From: an uncultured Clostridia bacterium
Lineage (GTDB): Bacteria > Bacillota > Clostridia > Oscillospirales > Oscillospiraceae
Length of the DNA stretch: 64,000 nucleotides
NCBI GenBank assembly: GCA_937858235.1
Contig: CALLZZ010000575.1
Span: 1 to 64,000, forward strand
Direction: 5' to 3'
The position numbers and the translations under genes are program-made. The first letter of the stretch is position 1; each line of letters begins with the position of its first letter. The notes under the pieces are model-generated. The model saw only the letters and a program-made list of their open reading frames with translations, was not told the DNA's origin and made no database searches. Shown here piece after piece: positions 53,620-61,366 of this stretch.

Positions 53620-54492
53620 ATGACAATCTATATTATTTTATTCGGAGTCCTCCTATGGGCGGGACTTTTTTTCATTGCCGCCGATCTGCTGCGGCTGCCC
53701 ACATTGGCCACTCAAAAGGCGATGCTGTCGGCGGGAAAGCAGACCAGAGCAAAACCCAAAACCATCGATGCGCTGCTGCGAAATGCCGCCGTCCGGCTCT
53801 CCCATTACATCCGTATGGATGAGTATAAAAGAAGCCGGATGGCAAATGTACTGTCGGCGGCGGGGCTCTCTGACTCGCCGGAGCTGTTCACGGCAATGGC
53901 AATCGTCAAGGCGATGAGCATTGCGCTTTGCATCATTCCCTGCCTGATTATCCTGCCCCTGCTGGCACCCATTGTACTGTTCACCGCCATACTGGTCTAT
54001 TTCAAGGAAATTCGCAAGGCGGATGAGGCTCTGGCGGCCAAGCGAGGTAAAATCGAACAGGAGTTGCCCCGCTTCGTGGCGACCATCACCCAGGAGCTGA
54101 AGGCCAGCCGAGATGTATTGTCCATGTTGGAGAATTTCAAGAGAAATGCGGGCGAGGACTTTGCCGCAGAGCTTGATATCCTCACGGCGGATATGCGCTC
54201 CTCCAGCTACGAAGCCGCACTGACCCGTTTTGAGGCACGGTTTAATTCCCCCATGCTCTCGGATATCACAAGGGGGCTGATCGGCGTACTGCGCGGAGAT
54301 GACAGTGGGATTTATTTTCAGATGCTCTCTCACGATATGAAACAACTGGAACTTCAGCGGCTAAAATCTCAGGCTATGAAAATACCGCCGAAAATCCGCG
54401 TGTTCTCCTTTGCCATGCTTATGTGCTTTCTTATGACCTATATGGCAATCATTGTCTATGAAATCATCACATCCCTCGGCGGGATGTTTTAG
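53620..54492 (+). CDS. tadC: TadC-like pilus platform protein
   Basis: A 290-residue membrane protein starting MTIYIILFGVLL; AGGAGG lies just before ATG 53620, while the longer frame from 53569 lies inside the TadB gene. T2SS-F-type region: KRGKIEQELPRFVATITQEL, then FKRNAGEDFAAELDILTADM and FSFAMLMCFLMTYMAIIVYE. Partner of the TadB-like protein. Confidence 0.83.
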   Translation: MTIYIILFGVLLWAGLFFIAADLLRLPTLATQKAMLSAGKQTRAKPKTIDALLRNAAVRLSHYIRMDEYKRSRMANVLSAAGLSDSPELFTAMAIVKAMSIALCIIPCLIILPLLAPIVLFTAILVYFKEIRKADEALAAKRGKIEQELPRFVATITQELKASRDVLSMLENFKRNAGEDFAAELDILTADMRSSSYEAALTRFEARFNSPMLSDITRGLIGVLRGDDSGIYFQMLSHDMKQLELQRLKSQAMKIPPKIRVFSFAMLMCFLMTYMAIIVYEIITSLGGMF

Positions 54493-54504
54493 GGAGGGGT
54501 GGGC

Positions 54505-54900
54505 ATGAAGAAAATACTGAAATCTGAGCGTGGCGAGGGGTACATTGATGTGGCGGTGCTGGTGCTTTGCGCTATGCTGGTCATTGCCCTTGCCGTGAAG
54601 GTGTTCCCCGTATACATCCAGAAGCAGCAGCTCGACACCTTTGCCACAGAGCTCATGCGGGAAGCGGAGATTTCCGGACAAGTAGGCAGTGAAACCAGCC
54701 GCCGTGAGCAGTTTCTGCAAGAAAAGACCGGACTAAGCCCTACGGTGACATGGTCAAAAACCGGTAAGATTCAGCTTAACCAGGAAATCACGGTGACGGT
54801 CACCTACCAGACCAACCTTGGGCTGTTCGGCGGATTCGGCTCCTTCCCAATTACGCTGAGAGCGGATGCGGCTGGAAAATCGGAAGTCTATTGGAAGTAG
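54505..54900 (+). CDS. DUF4320-like pilin/pseudopilin
   Basis: A 131-residue protein beginning MKKILKSERGEGYIDVAVLV; GGGAGG precedes ATG 54505. It shares the GEGYID processing motif with the two pilin-like genes, followed by a hydrophobic helix and a ~90-residue soluble domain (VFPVYIQKQQLDTFATELMR). The family (DUF4320) accompanies Tad-like clusters of mobile elements. It is probably a larger minor pilin cleaved by the TadV-like enzyme. Confidence 0.75.
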   Translation: MKKILKSERGEGYIDVAVLVLCAMLVIALAVKVFPVYIQKQQLDTFATELMREAEISGQVGSETSRREQFLQEKTGLSPTVTWSKTGKIQLNQEITVTVTYQTNLGLFGGFGSFPITLRADAAGKSEVYWK

Positions 54901-54908
54901 GTGATGAG

Positions 54909-55454
54909 ATGAAAAAAATCAAGGGTATCCTCGAGAACAAAAGCGGTGCGGGCTTTCCCCTCATCATCGCCGTCACCCTGTCGCTGGTGATTATCTTTAC
55001 CGGCATTTCGGAATACTTCCGGCTTATGATCGTTGCGCAGGGTGTGCGGGATGCAGTGCAGGCTGCCGTTATTTCTACCGTCAACGACAACTATGACGAG
55101 GTGTATCACGGTGTGCGGGAAGGTTATAGCGGCGCCTACCAGCCCATGGCAGGCGATTTTGATGAAAGCCTTGACTATGGTGATATTTATGAAAGGCTGG
55201 ATAGTATACTCGGCTTATCAGTGAGTAGCTTCTACCATGAAAAGCGTACCTCGGACGGAAAGCTGGAGTTTAAGGTGTGGGGTTTGGATGTGGATATCCG
55301 AAACGCTCCCTTTGCGTCAGGCGACCAAGCCTCCACCCGTTTTGAAGCGGACAGCACCATCATGCTGGAGGTTCCCGTATCCTTTGGAGAAAAACTGCTG
55401 CCGCCCATGCGCATCAAAGTCAAGACCGGCGCCGGATACACACCGAGATTTTAA
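54909..55454 (+). CDS. TadE/TadG-like minor pilin protein
   Basis: A 181-residue protein starting MKKIKGILENKSGAGFP, then hydrophobic (LIIAVTLSLVIIFTGISEYF) and a helix-rich ectodomain (QGVRDAVQAAVISTVNDNYD). The GAGF-hydrophobic arrangement is typical of TadE-type pseudopilins. GGTGATGAG lies upstream of ATG 54909. Member of the Tad operon. Confidence 0.75.
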   Translation: MKKIKGILENKSGAGFPLIIAVTLSLVIIFTGISEYFRLMIVAQGVRDAVQAAVISTVNDNYDEVYHGVREGYSGAYQPMAGDFDESLDYGDIYERLDSILGLSVSSFYHEKRTSDGKLEFKVWGLDVDIRNAPFASGDQASTRFEADSTIMLEVPVSFGEKLLPPMRIKVKTGAGYTPRF

Positions 55455-55562
55455 CCCTGCGGAAAAGCCTTTATAACTAAAGATAGACTTTTGAGGAAGT
55501 TCGTGGTAGGGTGTGACTTAAGAAGGAAACTCTCAGAAATTTACAGATAGGAGGATGCTCTT

Positions 55563-56120
55563 ATGAAAAATATAAACGATAAAACGAAAAAACGGCTGAT
55601 CATAACCGGCTGTCTTGCCCTCTGTGTGGTGCTGGTGGCGCTGATTGGACAGCAGTTTCAAAGTCCAAAGCCGGGGGATAATCTGCTCCCGCCTCAAAGC
55701 TCCGGGGTGGGCGATGTGACGATAAACCCAAATGCATCAGGCAATACAGAGAACGAAAAAGAGATTATTGTAACGCCGCCTGATACCACCCAACCCGCAA
55801 ACACTGACAACGGCGCAGTTTCCAGTGGCACAGAGCAGACCATCCAGGGTGATGCAACCAAGCCGGAATATACCGAGGAACAGCTTAAAGACCCTGTTCA
55901 GAAACCCAATGGCGAAAAAGTCACGGAACAGGATAAGCCTGTCGATCATGATAAGGTAGAACAGCCGAAAGATACACCCAAACCGCAGGAGCCATCTAAA
56001 CCCATCCGCGGTGGGAACAGCATTCCCGGCTTTGATAATGTGCCAAACTTGGGTGAGAATCAAGTGATTGAGGGAAAAAGCGATGGTGACATCAACAAGC
56101 AAGTCGGGACTATGGACTGA
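55563..56120 (+). CDS. Anchored Pro/acid-rich ICE protein
   Basis: A 185-residue protein with one N-terminal membrane helix (RLIITGCLALCVVLVALIGQ), followed by a disordered, Pro/Glu/Lys-rich outside region (VEQPKDTPKPQEPSKPIRGG) and a short conserved-looking tail (NSIPGFDNVPNLGENQVIEG). Resembles DUF6550-type proteins of ICEs. Probably spans the wall next to the pilus. AGGAGGATGC precedes the ATG. Confidence 0.7.
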   Translation: MKNINDKTKKRLIITGCLALCVVLVALIGQQFQSPKPGDNLLPPQSSGVGDVTINPNASGNTENEKEIIVTPPDTTQPANTDNGAVSSGTEQTIQGDATKPEYTEEQLKDPVQKPNGEKVTEQDKPVDHDKVEQPKDTPKPQEPSKPIRGGNSIPGFDNVPNLGENQVIEGKSDGDINKQVGTMD

Positions 56121-56142
56121 CCGCCTCAATGAATAAAACTTT

Positions 56143-56174
56143 AAGCACGGTTGAAAAATACCGTGCTTTTATTT
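56143..56174 (+). terminator. Hairpin terminator inside ICE operon
   Basis: AAGCACGG (56143-56150) pairs with CCGTGCTT (56161-56168), then TTATTTTG. Confidence 0.75.
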
Positions 56175-56196
56175 TGAGAAAAAACAGGAGGGCAAA

Positions 56197-57897
56197 ATGA
56201 AAAAACTACTTTTGAGAGTCTTGCCGCTGTTCCTCATTTTTTGCCTGATCTGCCCGATGACCGCTTTTGCGGATACAGGCGGAAGCGGAAATATTGACGG
56301 TGGTGGTGGTGGCATGGGTCAAGGAACCAGCACCAATTCGTGGAGTTCTGGCAACGAAGGGGTGCGTGTCACTGTGGTTCGTGCAAGCGACCATGCGGCA
56401 GTCACCACACCTATTGATTTGAGCAATAAATCCCCGTCATCTTCAATTTATCATTTCGGTAAGGTCAGCAAAATACAGTACAACAACGGCAGAAATTTGC
56501 AAGCTGTCCAAGGCGGCTATACCACCATAAAACCACCTCAAGCCATTCCAAAAGTTATCAGTACCAATGGTAGCAATAACATTGATGCGCTCAAAAAATA
56601 CTTTTGCTCTGAGTTTTTGGTGCAGCTCATCTCAAATCATACAGGAATGGATTACGATGTTCTGATTGGTGGTGAGTACAAGTTGCTCCTTGAACCCTTT
56701 GCTTTTTATAAATTTGAGGGCAATATGTTTGCCACCACCGCTACCGAAGCGGCGCTCTATGATGAGCAGACAAGCGGCCTGTTAAGAAAGCGTATGGTGT
56801 CGCTCACCCATAAGAATCTGCCTCTTGCTATGTTTCTGGAGACAAGCGACCTTGGCTACCCCGCATGGGGGGGCAGTAAAAGCAGTGCCGCATCCAATGC
56901 GGATATCAAGTCCAGCCTTGGGCTTGGCATCGTCCGTTTTACGGAGAAGCCGGAAAAACCTCAGATTGACACCTACGATTATGAGTACCGTGTAAATACG
57001 GATGTCATTACGGCGGTCAGGATTAGCGGAGGCCAGTCTGATCCTGACAGGCCCACCCGTGTCAGCTTTAATATAGGCGGTCAAACCTATAACGTGGGCA
57101 ATGTCTACTATCCGAGTGGCGACAGCCAGCTTGCATGGGTGAAATGGAAAACTCCTGATACCGAGCAGAATATAGCTATTCATGTCTCGGTATCAGGCCC
57201 CGGCAGTACGGCTAAGACCAGCCTCAATGTGAAAATCGTTGACATTAACAAGAACCCTCCGCCCAATCCAGTAGCCGATGACCGCAACGACAGTTACCAC
57301 GGCACCGCTGTACCAAGCAGAGCTGTGAAAAGCTCTGCAAGCTGGAGTGTCTGGCGGCCTTGGTGGCAGGAATATTGGGTATGGCATAGTGATTATGACG
57401 ACGAGGGAAACGATAACGGATACTGGTGCGATCACGGATGGTGGGAATTTGACCTGGACCGTTACAGCGCCAGCCTTACCTCTGCTATGAGCATCAGGTG
57501 TGATGATAAAAATCCGACTGCCAGCGGGAGGACGATGAAATCAGGCTATGGCATCAACCAAACCATCACAGGGAGCATCAGCTCCAATCAAAGCTCGGCA
57601 GTTACCCAGCCACAGAATGCGGTCAGCTATTTCCCGGAATTCGGCTACGAAACCTATTGGCGGCTCTTGGAGCGTATGGGTTCGGGGCGGTTTGAGTTTC
57701 AGATTAACCATTATTCCACCTACAAAAACCGTACCCATTTCAGCCCAATCTGGATGCCCGATGGAGCCTATATCGTCAATACATGGCTTATTGATGGATG
57801 GACTCCGGATGGAATGCTGTCAGCCAATCTTACAGACGGCTTGACCATAAGGGGCAACTTGTGGCAGGACTGGCATATCAGTCCTAAAATGCCTTAG
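56197..57897 (+). CDS. Large exported ICE protein of unknown function
   Basis: A 566-residue protein with a signal peptide (ends TAFADTGG), a Gly-rich linker (GNIDGGGGGMGQGT), and no membrane helix elsewhere. Trp/Tyr-rich stretches (SVWRPWWQEYWVWHSDYDDE, GYWCDHGWWEFDLDRYSAS) suggest a beta-rich surface domain. I recognise no catalytic motif. AACAGGAGGGC precedes the ATG. Its place between the pilus genes and the TrbL-like gene suggests a surface role in mating. Confidence 0.75.
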   Translation: MKKLLLRVLPLFLIFCLICPMTAFADTGGSGNIDGGGGGMGQGTSTNSWSSGNEGVRVTVVRASDHAAVTTPIDLSNKSPSSSIYHFGKVSKIQYNNGRNLQAVQGGYTTIKPPQAIPKVISTNGSNNIDALKKYFCSEFLVQLISNHTGMDYDVLIGGEYKLLLEPFAFYKFEGNMFATTATEAALYDEQTSGLLRKRMVSLTHKNLPLAMFLETSDLGYPAWGGSKSSAASNADIKSSLGLGIVRFTEKPEKPQIDTYDYEYRVNTDVITAVRISGGQSDPDRPTRVSFNIGGQTYNVGNVYYPSGDSQLAWVKWKTPDTEQNIAIHVSVSGPGSTAKTSLNVKIVDINKNPPPNPVADDRNDSYHGTAVPSRAVKSSASWSVWRPWWQEYWVWHSDYDDEGNDNGYWCDHGWWEFDLDRYSASLTSAMSIRCDDKNPTASGRTMKSGYGINQTITGSISSNQSSAVTQPQNAVSYFPEFGYETYWRLLERMGSGRFEFQINHYSTYKNRTHFSPIWMPDGAYIVNTWLIDGWTPDGMLSANLTDGLTIRGNLWQDWHISPKMP

Positions 57898-57916
57898 CCA
57901 TAAAACAGAAAAAGAA

Positions 57917-57950
57917 CAAGGCCACAGGAGCTATTCTGTGGCCTTGTCTC
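57917..57950 (+). terminator. Perfect hairpin after exported protein
   Basis: CAAGGCCACAG (57917-57927) and CTGTGGCCTTG (57936-57946), 11 bp, short T-poor tail (TCTC); terminator or processing hairpin. Confidence 0.65.
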
Positions 57951-57971
57951 AACTTTAGAAAGGTGGTCTCT

Positions 57972-58313
57972 ATGAAAAAACAGCGAAAATTTGCGCTCAT
58001 ATTTTGCCTTGTTTTGCTGATCGCGCTTGCGTTTGGAACGACTGCATACGCCGCTCCCACCGGCGATGTGGCCGGGGCGATTGAGGACACTTGGCGAGAT
58101 GCCTCGGGGCAGATCAAGACCGTTGTCAATAAGGTGGTGTTCCCCGCCATTGACCTGATTCTTGCGGTATTCTTCTTTGCCAAACTTGGGCTCGCTTATT
58201 TTGATTATCGCAAACATGGGCAGTTCGAATGGGCGGCGCCGGCAATCCTGTTCGCTTGCTTGGTGTTTACACTGACAGCGCCGCTTTATATCTGGCAGAT
58301 ACTCGGAATATAA
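57972..58313 (+). CDS. DUF3852-like small membrane protein
   Basis: A 113-residue protein: signal/first helix (KFALIFCLVLLIALAFGTTA) and two further helices (VVFPAIDLILAVFFFAKLGL; WAAPAILFACLVFTLTAPLY). The size and layout match DUF3852 proteins of conjugative elements, which resemble VirB2-type pilins of conjugation machines. AAAGGTGGTC precedes ATG 57972. It may form the conjugative pore/pilus subunit; inferred. Confidence 0.72.
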   Translation: MKKQRKFALIFCLVLLIALAFGTTAYAAPTGDVAGAIEDTWRDASGQIKTVVNKVVFPAIDLILAVFFFAKLGLAYFDYRKHGQFEWAAPAILFACLVFTLTAPLYIWQILGI

Positions 58314-58336
58314 GAGATAGTTGCGTTTACATCAGA

Positions 58337-58374
58337 AAAACAAGGAGAGCGGCACGAGTCGCTCTCCTTGTTTT
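58337..58374. terminator. Bidirectional terminator
   Basis: AAAACAAGGAGAGCG (58337-58351) and CGCTCTCCTTGTTTT (58360-58374), a perfect 15-bp stem. Separates the rightward ICE operon from a leftward small gene. Confidence 0.88.
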
Positions 58375-58387
58375 CCTAAAATGATTT

Positions 58388-58555
58388 CTATTCTTTCTCC
58401 TTTTCCGACTCCAGCTCTTTCCCAAGCTCAAGCACAACGCCGTCGTCACCAGAGATAAAAAGTTCCTCTGTTTTTTGCTGCGCACGCTGAAGCAACGAAA
58501 TGGCATCCGTCACATCGTTGAACAGCAAATCATACATTTTTCTGTAATCTGCCAC
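58388..58555 (-). CDS. Small minus-strand ICE protein
   Basis: A 55-residue protein with a GTG start at 58555 and a perfect AGGAGG 8 nt upstream (58564-58569 on plus). Begins MADYRKMYDLLFNDVTDAIS, continues with a helical region (LLQRAQQKTEELFISGDD) and ends in an acidic tail. Similar short, copy-rich proteins occur in Clostridia phages and ICEs, function unknown. It is the only leftward gene between 39.9 and 60.3 kb and has its own terminator, so it is independently transcribed. Confidence 0.75.
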   Translation of the reverse strand: MADYRKMYDLLFNDVTDAISLLQRAQQKTEELFISGDDGVVLELGKELESEKEKE

Positions 58556-58715
58556 GTAATTGACCTCCTAAAATTATTTCGGTGGCCACCGTTGTGTGGT
58601 ATTGAAACTCTGAAGGAGCTGATTGTCAAGTTGTTTTTGAACTATTATCAAGTATTACTCACTGCTCGAAATCTGTAAACGAGATTTTTTACATGTTAAG
58701 GGAGGTGAATATCAA
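58556..58715. other. Spacer between divergent ICE genes
   Basis: Must hold the promoters of the minus-strand small gene and of the TrbL-like gene. Contains the dyad CGGTGGCCACCG (58580-58591). GGGAGGTG precedes ATG 58716. Confidence 0.4.
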
Positions 58716-59618
58716 ATGTTTATATGGGATTTTGTCCTTGGAACCGTGATGGATCAGATCATCGAATGGCTCTATGGACAGGTGGTCGGCTTCCTTGCCG
58801 ACTTTTTTGCACAGATGGGAAACATGGGCGTGGAGCTGTTTGAAATGAATTGGGTAAAGTCCATCGTCCTGTTTTTTTCTTATCTGGCTTGGGCGCTGTA
58901 TGGGACCGGCCTTGTAGTCTCGGTATTTGAAACCGGCATTGAGTACCAGCATGGCCGGGGCAGCGTGAAGGATGCCACCTTAAATGCCCTCAAAGGCTTT
59001 ATGGCGGTGTCCCTTTTTACAATCCTGCCGGTGGAGCTGTTCAAGCTCTCGGTCAATCTCCAGAGCAGCATCACGGCGGGAATCACCGGCTATGGAAGCA
59101 GCTTTGGTGACCTTGCAGGAAATATCATTGCCGAGCTTGGCAGCTCGCCGGATGTCGGCGGTGCCATGGGCTCCGGCGTCTTTGGAGGTCTGGCAGTCAT
59201 TACAAGCCCCATCTTGATGCTCTTTATCATAATCATGATGGGCTATGCAGTCATTAAAGTGTTCTTTGCCAACCTGAAGCGGGGTGGCATTTTGCTGATA
59301 CAGATTGCCGTGGGCAGCCTGTATATGTTCTCCGTTCCTCGCGGATATCTGGATGGATTTACGCAGTGGTGCAAGCAGATCATTGGCCTGTGCCTCACCA
59401 CTTTTTTGCAGGCCACCATCCTCGCCGCAGGGCTTATGGTGTTGCGAACCCATGCCCTGCTGGGGCTTGGGCTGATGCTGTCAGCCGGAGAAGTGCCGAG
59501 GATTGCCGGAGCCTTTGGCTTGGACACCAGTACAAGAGCAAATTTGATGTCCGCTGTTTATACCGCACAGGCGGCTGTCAGTACCACCCGCACCATCGTG
59601 CAGGCGGTGGCAAAATAA
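58716..59618 (+). CDS. TrbL/VirB6-like conjugative membrane protein
   Basis: A 300-residue polytopic protein with about seven hydrophobic helices and Gly-rich segments (GNIIAELGSSPDVGGAMGSG). Layout matches the CD1107/DUF6045-type membrane proteins of Clostridia conjugative elements, functional counterparts of TrbL/VirB6. It should form the membrane channel of the mating apparatus. In related elements a PrgI-like and a VirB4 gene follow; here they do not, before the RIT insertion. Confidence 0.78.
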   Translation: MFIWDFVLGTVMDQIIEWLYGQVVGFLADFFAQMGNMGVELFEMNWVKSIVLFFSYLAWALYGTGLVVSVFETGIEYQHGRGSVKDATLNALKGFMAVSLFTILPVELFKLSVNLQSSITAGITGYGSSFGDLAGNIIAELGSSPDVGGAMGSGVFGGLAVITSPILMLFIIIMMGYAVIKVFFANLKRGGILLIQIAVGSLYMFSVPRGYLDGFTQWCKQIIGLCLTTFLQATILAAGLMVLRTHALLGLGLMLSAGEVPRIAGAFGLDTSTRANLMSAVYTAQAAVSTTRTIVQAVAK

Positions 59619-59637
59619 CTAAGAAAGGAAAAAGCAT

Positions 59638-60021
59638 ATGAAGATAATCTATGTGGCGTCCCCCTATGCCGGGGACATCCAAAAGAATACCGAGTTTGCC
59701 AAGAGAGCGTGCCGCCATGTTATGAACGAGGGGCACGCTTTTTTTGCGCCCCATTTGCTGTATCCGCAGCTCCTCAACGACGCCAACCCCCATGAGCGGC
59801 AGACCGGACTTGACATGGGCATTGCCATGCTATCCCGCTGCGATGAGCTGTGGTGCTATGGCGACCGGATCTCACCGGGGATGCGCCTTGAAATTGAGGA
59901 AGCAGCCAGACTCGGAATCCTGGTTCACCGGGTAATGGAACAGAAAAACGGCTTTACCGTAGGCAAAGTAAAATACAGCGCACCGGCCGAGGCTCCTTCA
60001 TTGGCAATGGGTATGGTCTGA
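59638..60021 (+). CDS. DUF4406-type nucleoside-deoxyribosyltransferase-like protein
   Basis: A 127-residue protein. IIYVASPYAGDIQKNTEFAK, HAFFAPHLLYPQLLND, MSRCDELWCYGDRISPGM-like (LSRCDELWCYGD) and GMRLEIEEAARLGI match the DUF4406 / nucleoside 2-deoxyribosyltransferase-like fold with a nucleotide-binding site. Catalytic activity is unproven for this group. Its stop overlaps the start of the methyltransferase frame by 1 nt. Confidence 0.8.
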   Translation: MKIIYVASPYAGDIQKNTEFAKRACRHVMNEGHAFFAPHLLYPQLLNDANPHERQTGLDMGIAMLSRCDELWCYGDRISPGMRLEIEEAARLGILVHRVMEQKNGFTVGKVKYSAPAEAPSLAMGMV

Positions 60022-60290
60022 TGATGACGATGGGGAGCCTCTTTGATGGGATTGGAGGCTTCCCGCTTGCTGCTGTCCGTAACGGAATCACTCCTGTATG
60101 GGCAAGCGAAATCGAAGCCTTTCCCATCGAAGTGACGAAAATACGATTCCCCGAAATGCTCCATGTCGGGGATATTATAAAGCTGGATGGAGCAACCCTG
60201 CCGCCCGTGGATGTTATTACGGGCGGCTCGCCCTGTCAGGATTATGCCGAGGAAATAGTTATCCCGAAGTTTAAGCCACAGCCCTTGTAA
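60021..60290 (+). pseudogene. Cytosine-5 DNA methyltransferase, truncated
   Basis: The N-terminus is a normal C5-methylase: SLFDGIGGFPLAAVRNGI (SAM motif I), WASEIEAFPIEV, then VDVITGGSPCQD (catalytic Pro-Cys, motif IV). Immediately afterwards the homology ends (YAEEIVIPKFKPQPL, stop). Intact enzymes run to 300 residues or more. The break coincides with the outer hairpin of the RIT element, so the gene has been interrupted by that insertion, and its 3' part should be on the far side of it. Confidence 0.8.
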
Positions 60291-60324
60291 ATAAAGGGAT
60301 TGTGGTCAAAAAATTCGGGATAAC
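60258..60324. repeat. 67-bp imperfect palindrome at RIT left end
   Basis: GTTATCCCGAA (60258-60268) and TTCGGGATAAC (60314-60324) pair perfectly; inner arms CCACA/TGTGG and CCCTT/AAGGG pair as well. May be the recombination terminus of the element, or a terminator for ritC; both readings are possible. Confidence 0.75.
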
Positions 60325-60340
60325 AATATTGGGTATTTCA

Positions 60341-61366
60341 TCAGATTAAGCCAGAGAGCTTGAGGATCATTTCATCATCATTAATCCAAATCGGCACAGG
60401 TGGTGAAGCGCTGCCTCGAACAACATCGGCCTTGTCAATTGCAGCGCGTTTCATTTCGGTGTCCGCGTAGGCGTAAACTTTGGTTGTTTCCTCACTGGCA
60501 TGGCCGAGATATTCGGAAAGCAGCATCATCGGCATTCCCTGGTGGTACAGGTGCATTGCTCTGGTATGCCTGAGCATGTGGGCGTGAATATGCGGTGGAA
60601 CCTCAGGGCAGGCACGGCAAGCTAAATCACCGTATTTTTTCAGAAACAGTGCCACCGTATCTGCGGACATCGGCTGTTGTATTCCGTGAATAATGGTATA
60701 GAATAAAGGTTTTTCGCTGTCCATCGGTTCGCAGGGATGAAATGTGCGCAAATATCGCTCACAATGCTGAACTGTTCTGGAAAGCAAAGGTACAGTGCGA
60801 GTTTTGCTTCCTTTCCCGTGTAAATAGGCAATGGGGTGCTGAACACGAATGCGTAAGTCACGAACCTTCATGTCCAAAAGTTCACCGCAGCGCGCCGCTG
60901 TATCATACATCAGCACCATGAAAAAGGAATTGCGCAGCCCGGTTCGCTTTGCCGGATCGGGCTGTTTCAGCAATGCCTCCAGCGCTGTTTCCGAAAGATA
61001 CTCTACCACCTTGCTTTGCGGCGTTTTAATCGGAACATTTTGGACGGTTACGCTTAATGCGATCTGCGTGCAGTCAAGCTCCCCGGCGTAATCAAAAAAT
61101 GAGCGCAATACCATAAGCCGTTGGTTGCGGGTATTGACGCCGCAGTGCCGGTCATTTTCCAGCCAATCAAGAAAATTCAGAATCATTTCTCTGTTCATGG
61201 TATCAAATCGTATTTGCTTAACGGACATCCTTTGTTCCGTCCGCAAATACAGAATGAATAGATTCAGTGCCTGGCGGTAGGATCGAATCGTGTTTTCGCT
61301 GAAACATCTTTGGTTGGGCAGATATTCCAGCAGGAAGCTCCTAACGGTGTTAAAAAAATCATTCAT
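60341..61366 (-). CDS. Tyrosine recombinase, third of RIT trio
   Basis: A 341-residue recombinase: N-terminal SAM-like domain (residues about 1-120) and catalytic domain with Arg in TAARCGELLDM, Lys in GKGSKTRTVPL, HMLRHTRAMHLY, LLSEYLGHASEETTKVYA, so R-K-HxxR-H-Y are complete. Overlaps the second gene by 8 nt. The trio is required together in RIT elements; the exact role of each is not known to me. Confidence 0.88.
   Translation of the reverse strand: MNDFFNTVRSFLLEYLPNQRCFSENTIRSYRQALNLFILYLRTEQRMSVKQIRFDTMNREMILNFLDWLENDRHCGVNTRNQRLMVLRSFFDYAGELDCTQIALSVTVQNVPIKTPQSKVVEYLSETALEALLKQPDPAKRTGLRNSFFMVLMYDTAARCGELLDMKVRDLRIRVQHPIAYLHGKGSKTRTVPLLSRTVQHCERYLRTFHPCEPMDSEKPLFYTIIHGIQQPMSADTVALFLKKYGDLACRACPEVPPHIHAHMLRHTRAMHLYHQGMPMMLLSEYLGHASEETTKVYAYADTEMKRAAIDKADVVRGSASPPVPIWINDDEMILKLSGLI

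Noticed and set aside
51151..54492. Type II secretion or competence pseudopilus
   Set aside because: The set CpaB-TadZ-TadA-TadB-TadC with a TadV-type peptidase lacking the methylation domain is specific to Tad systems; no GspD or ComGC is present.
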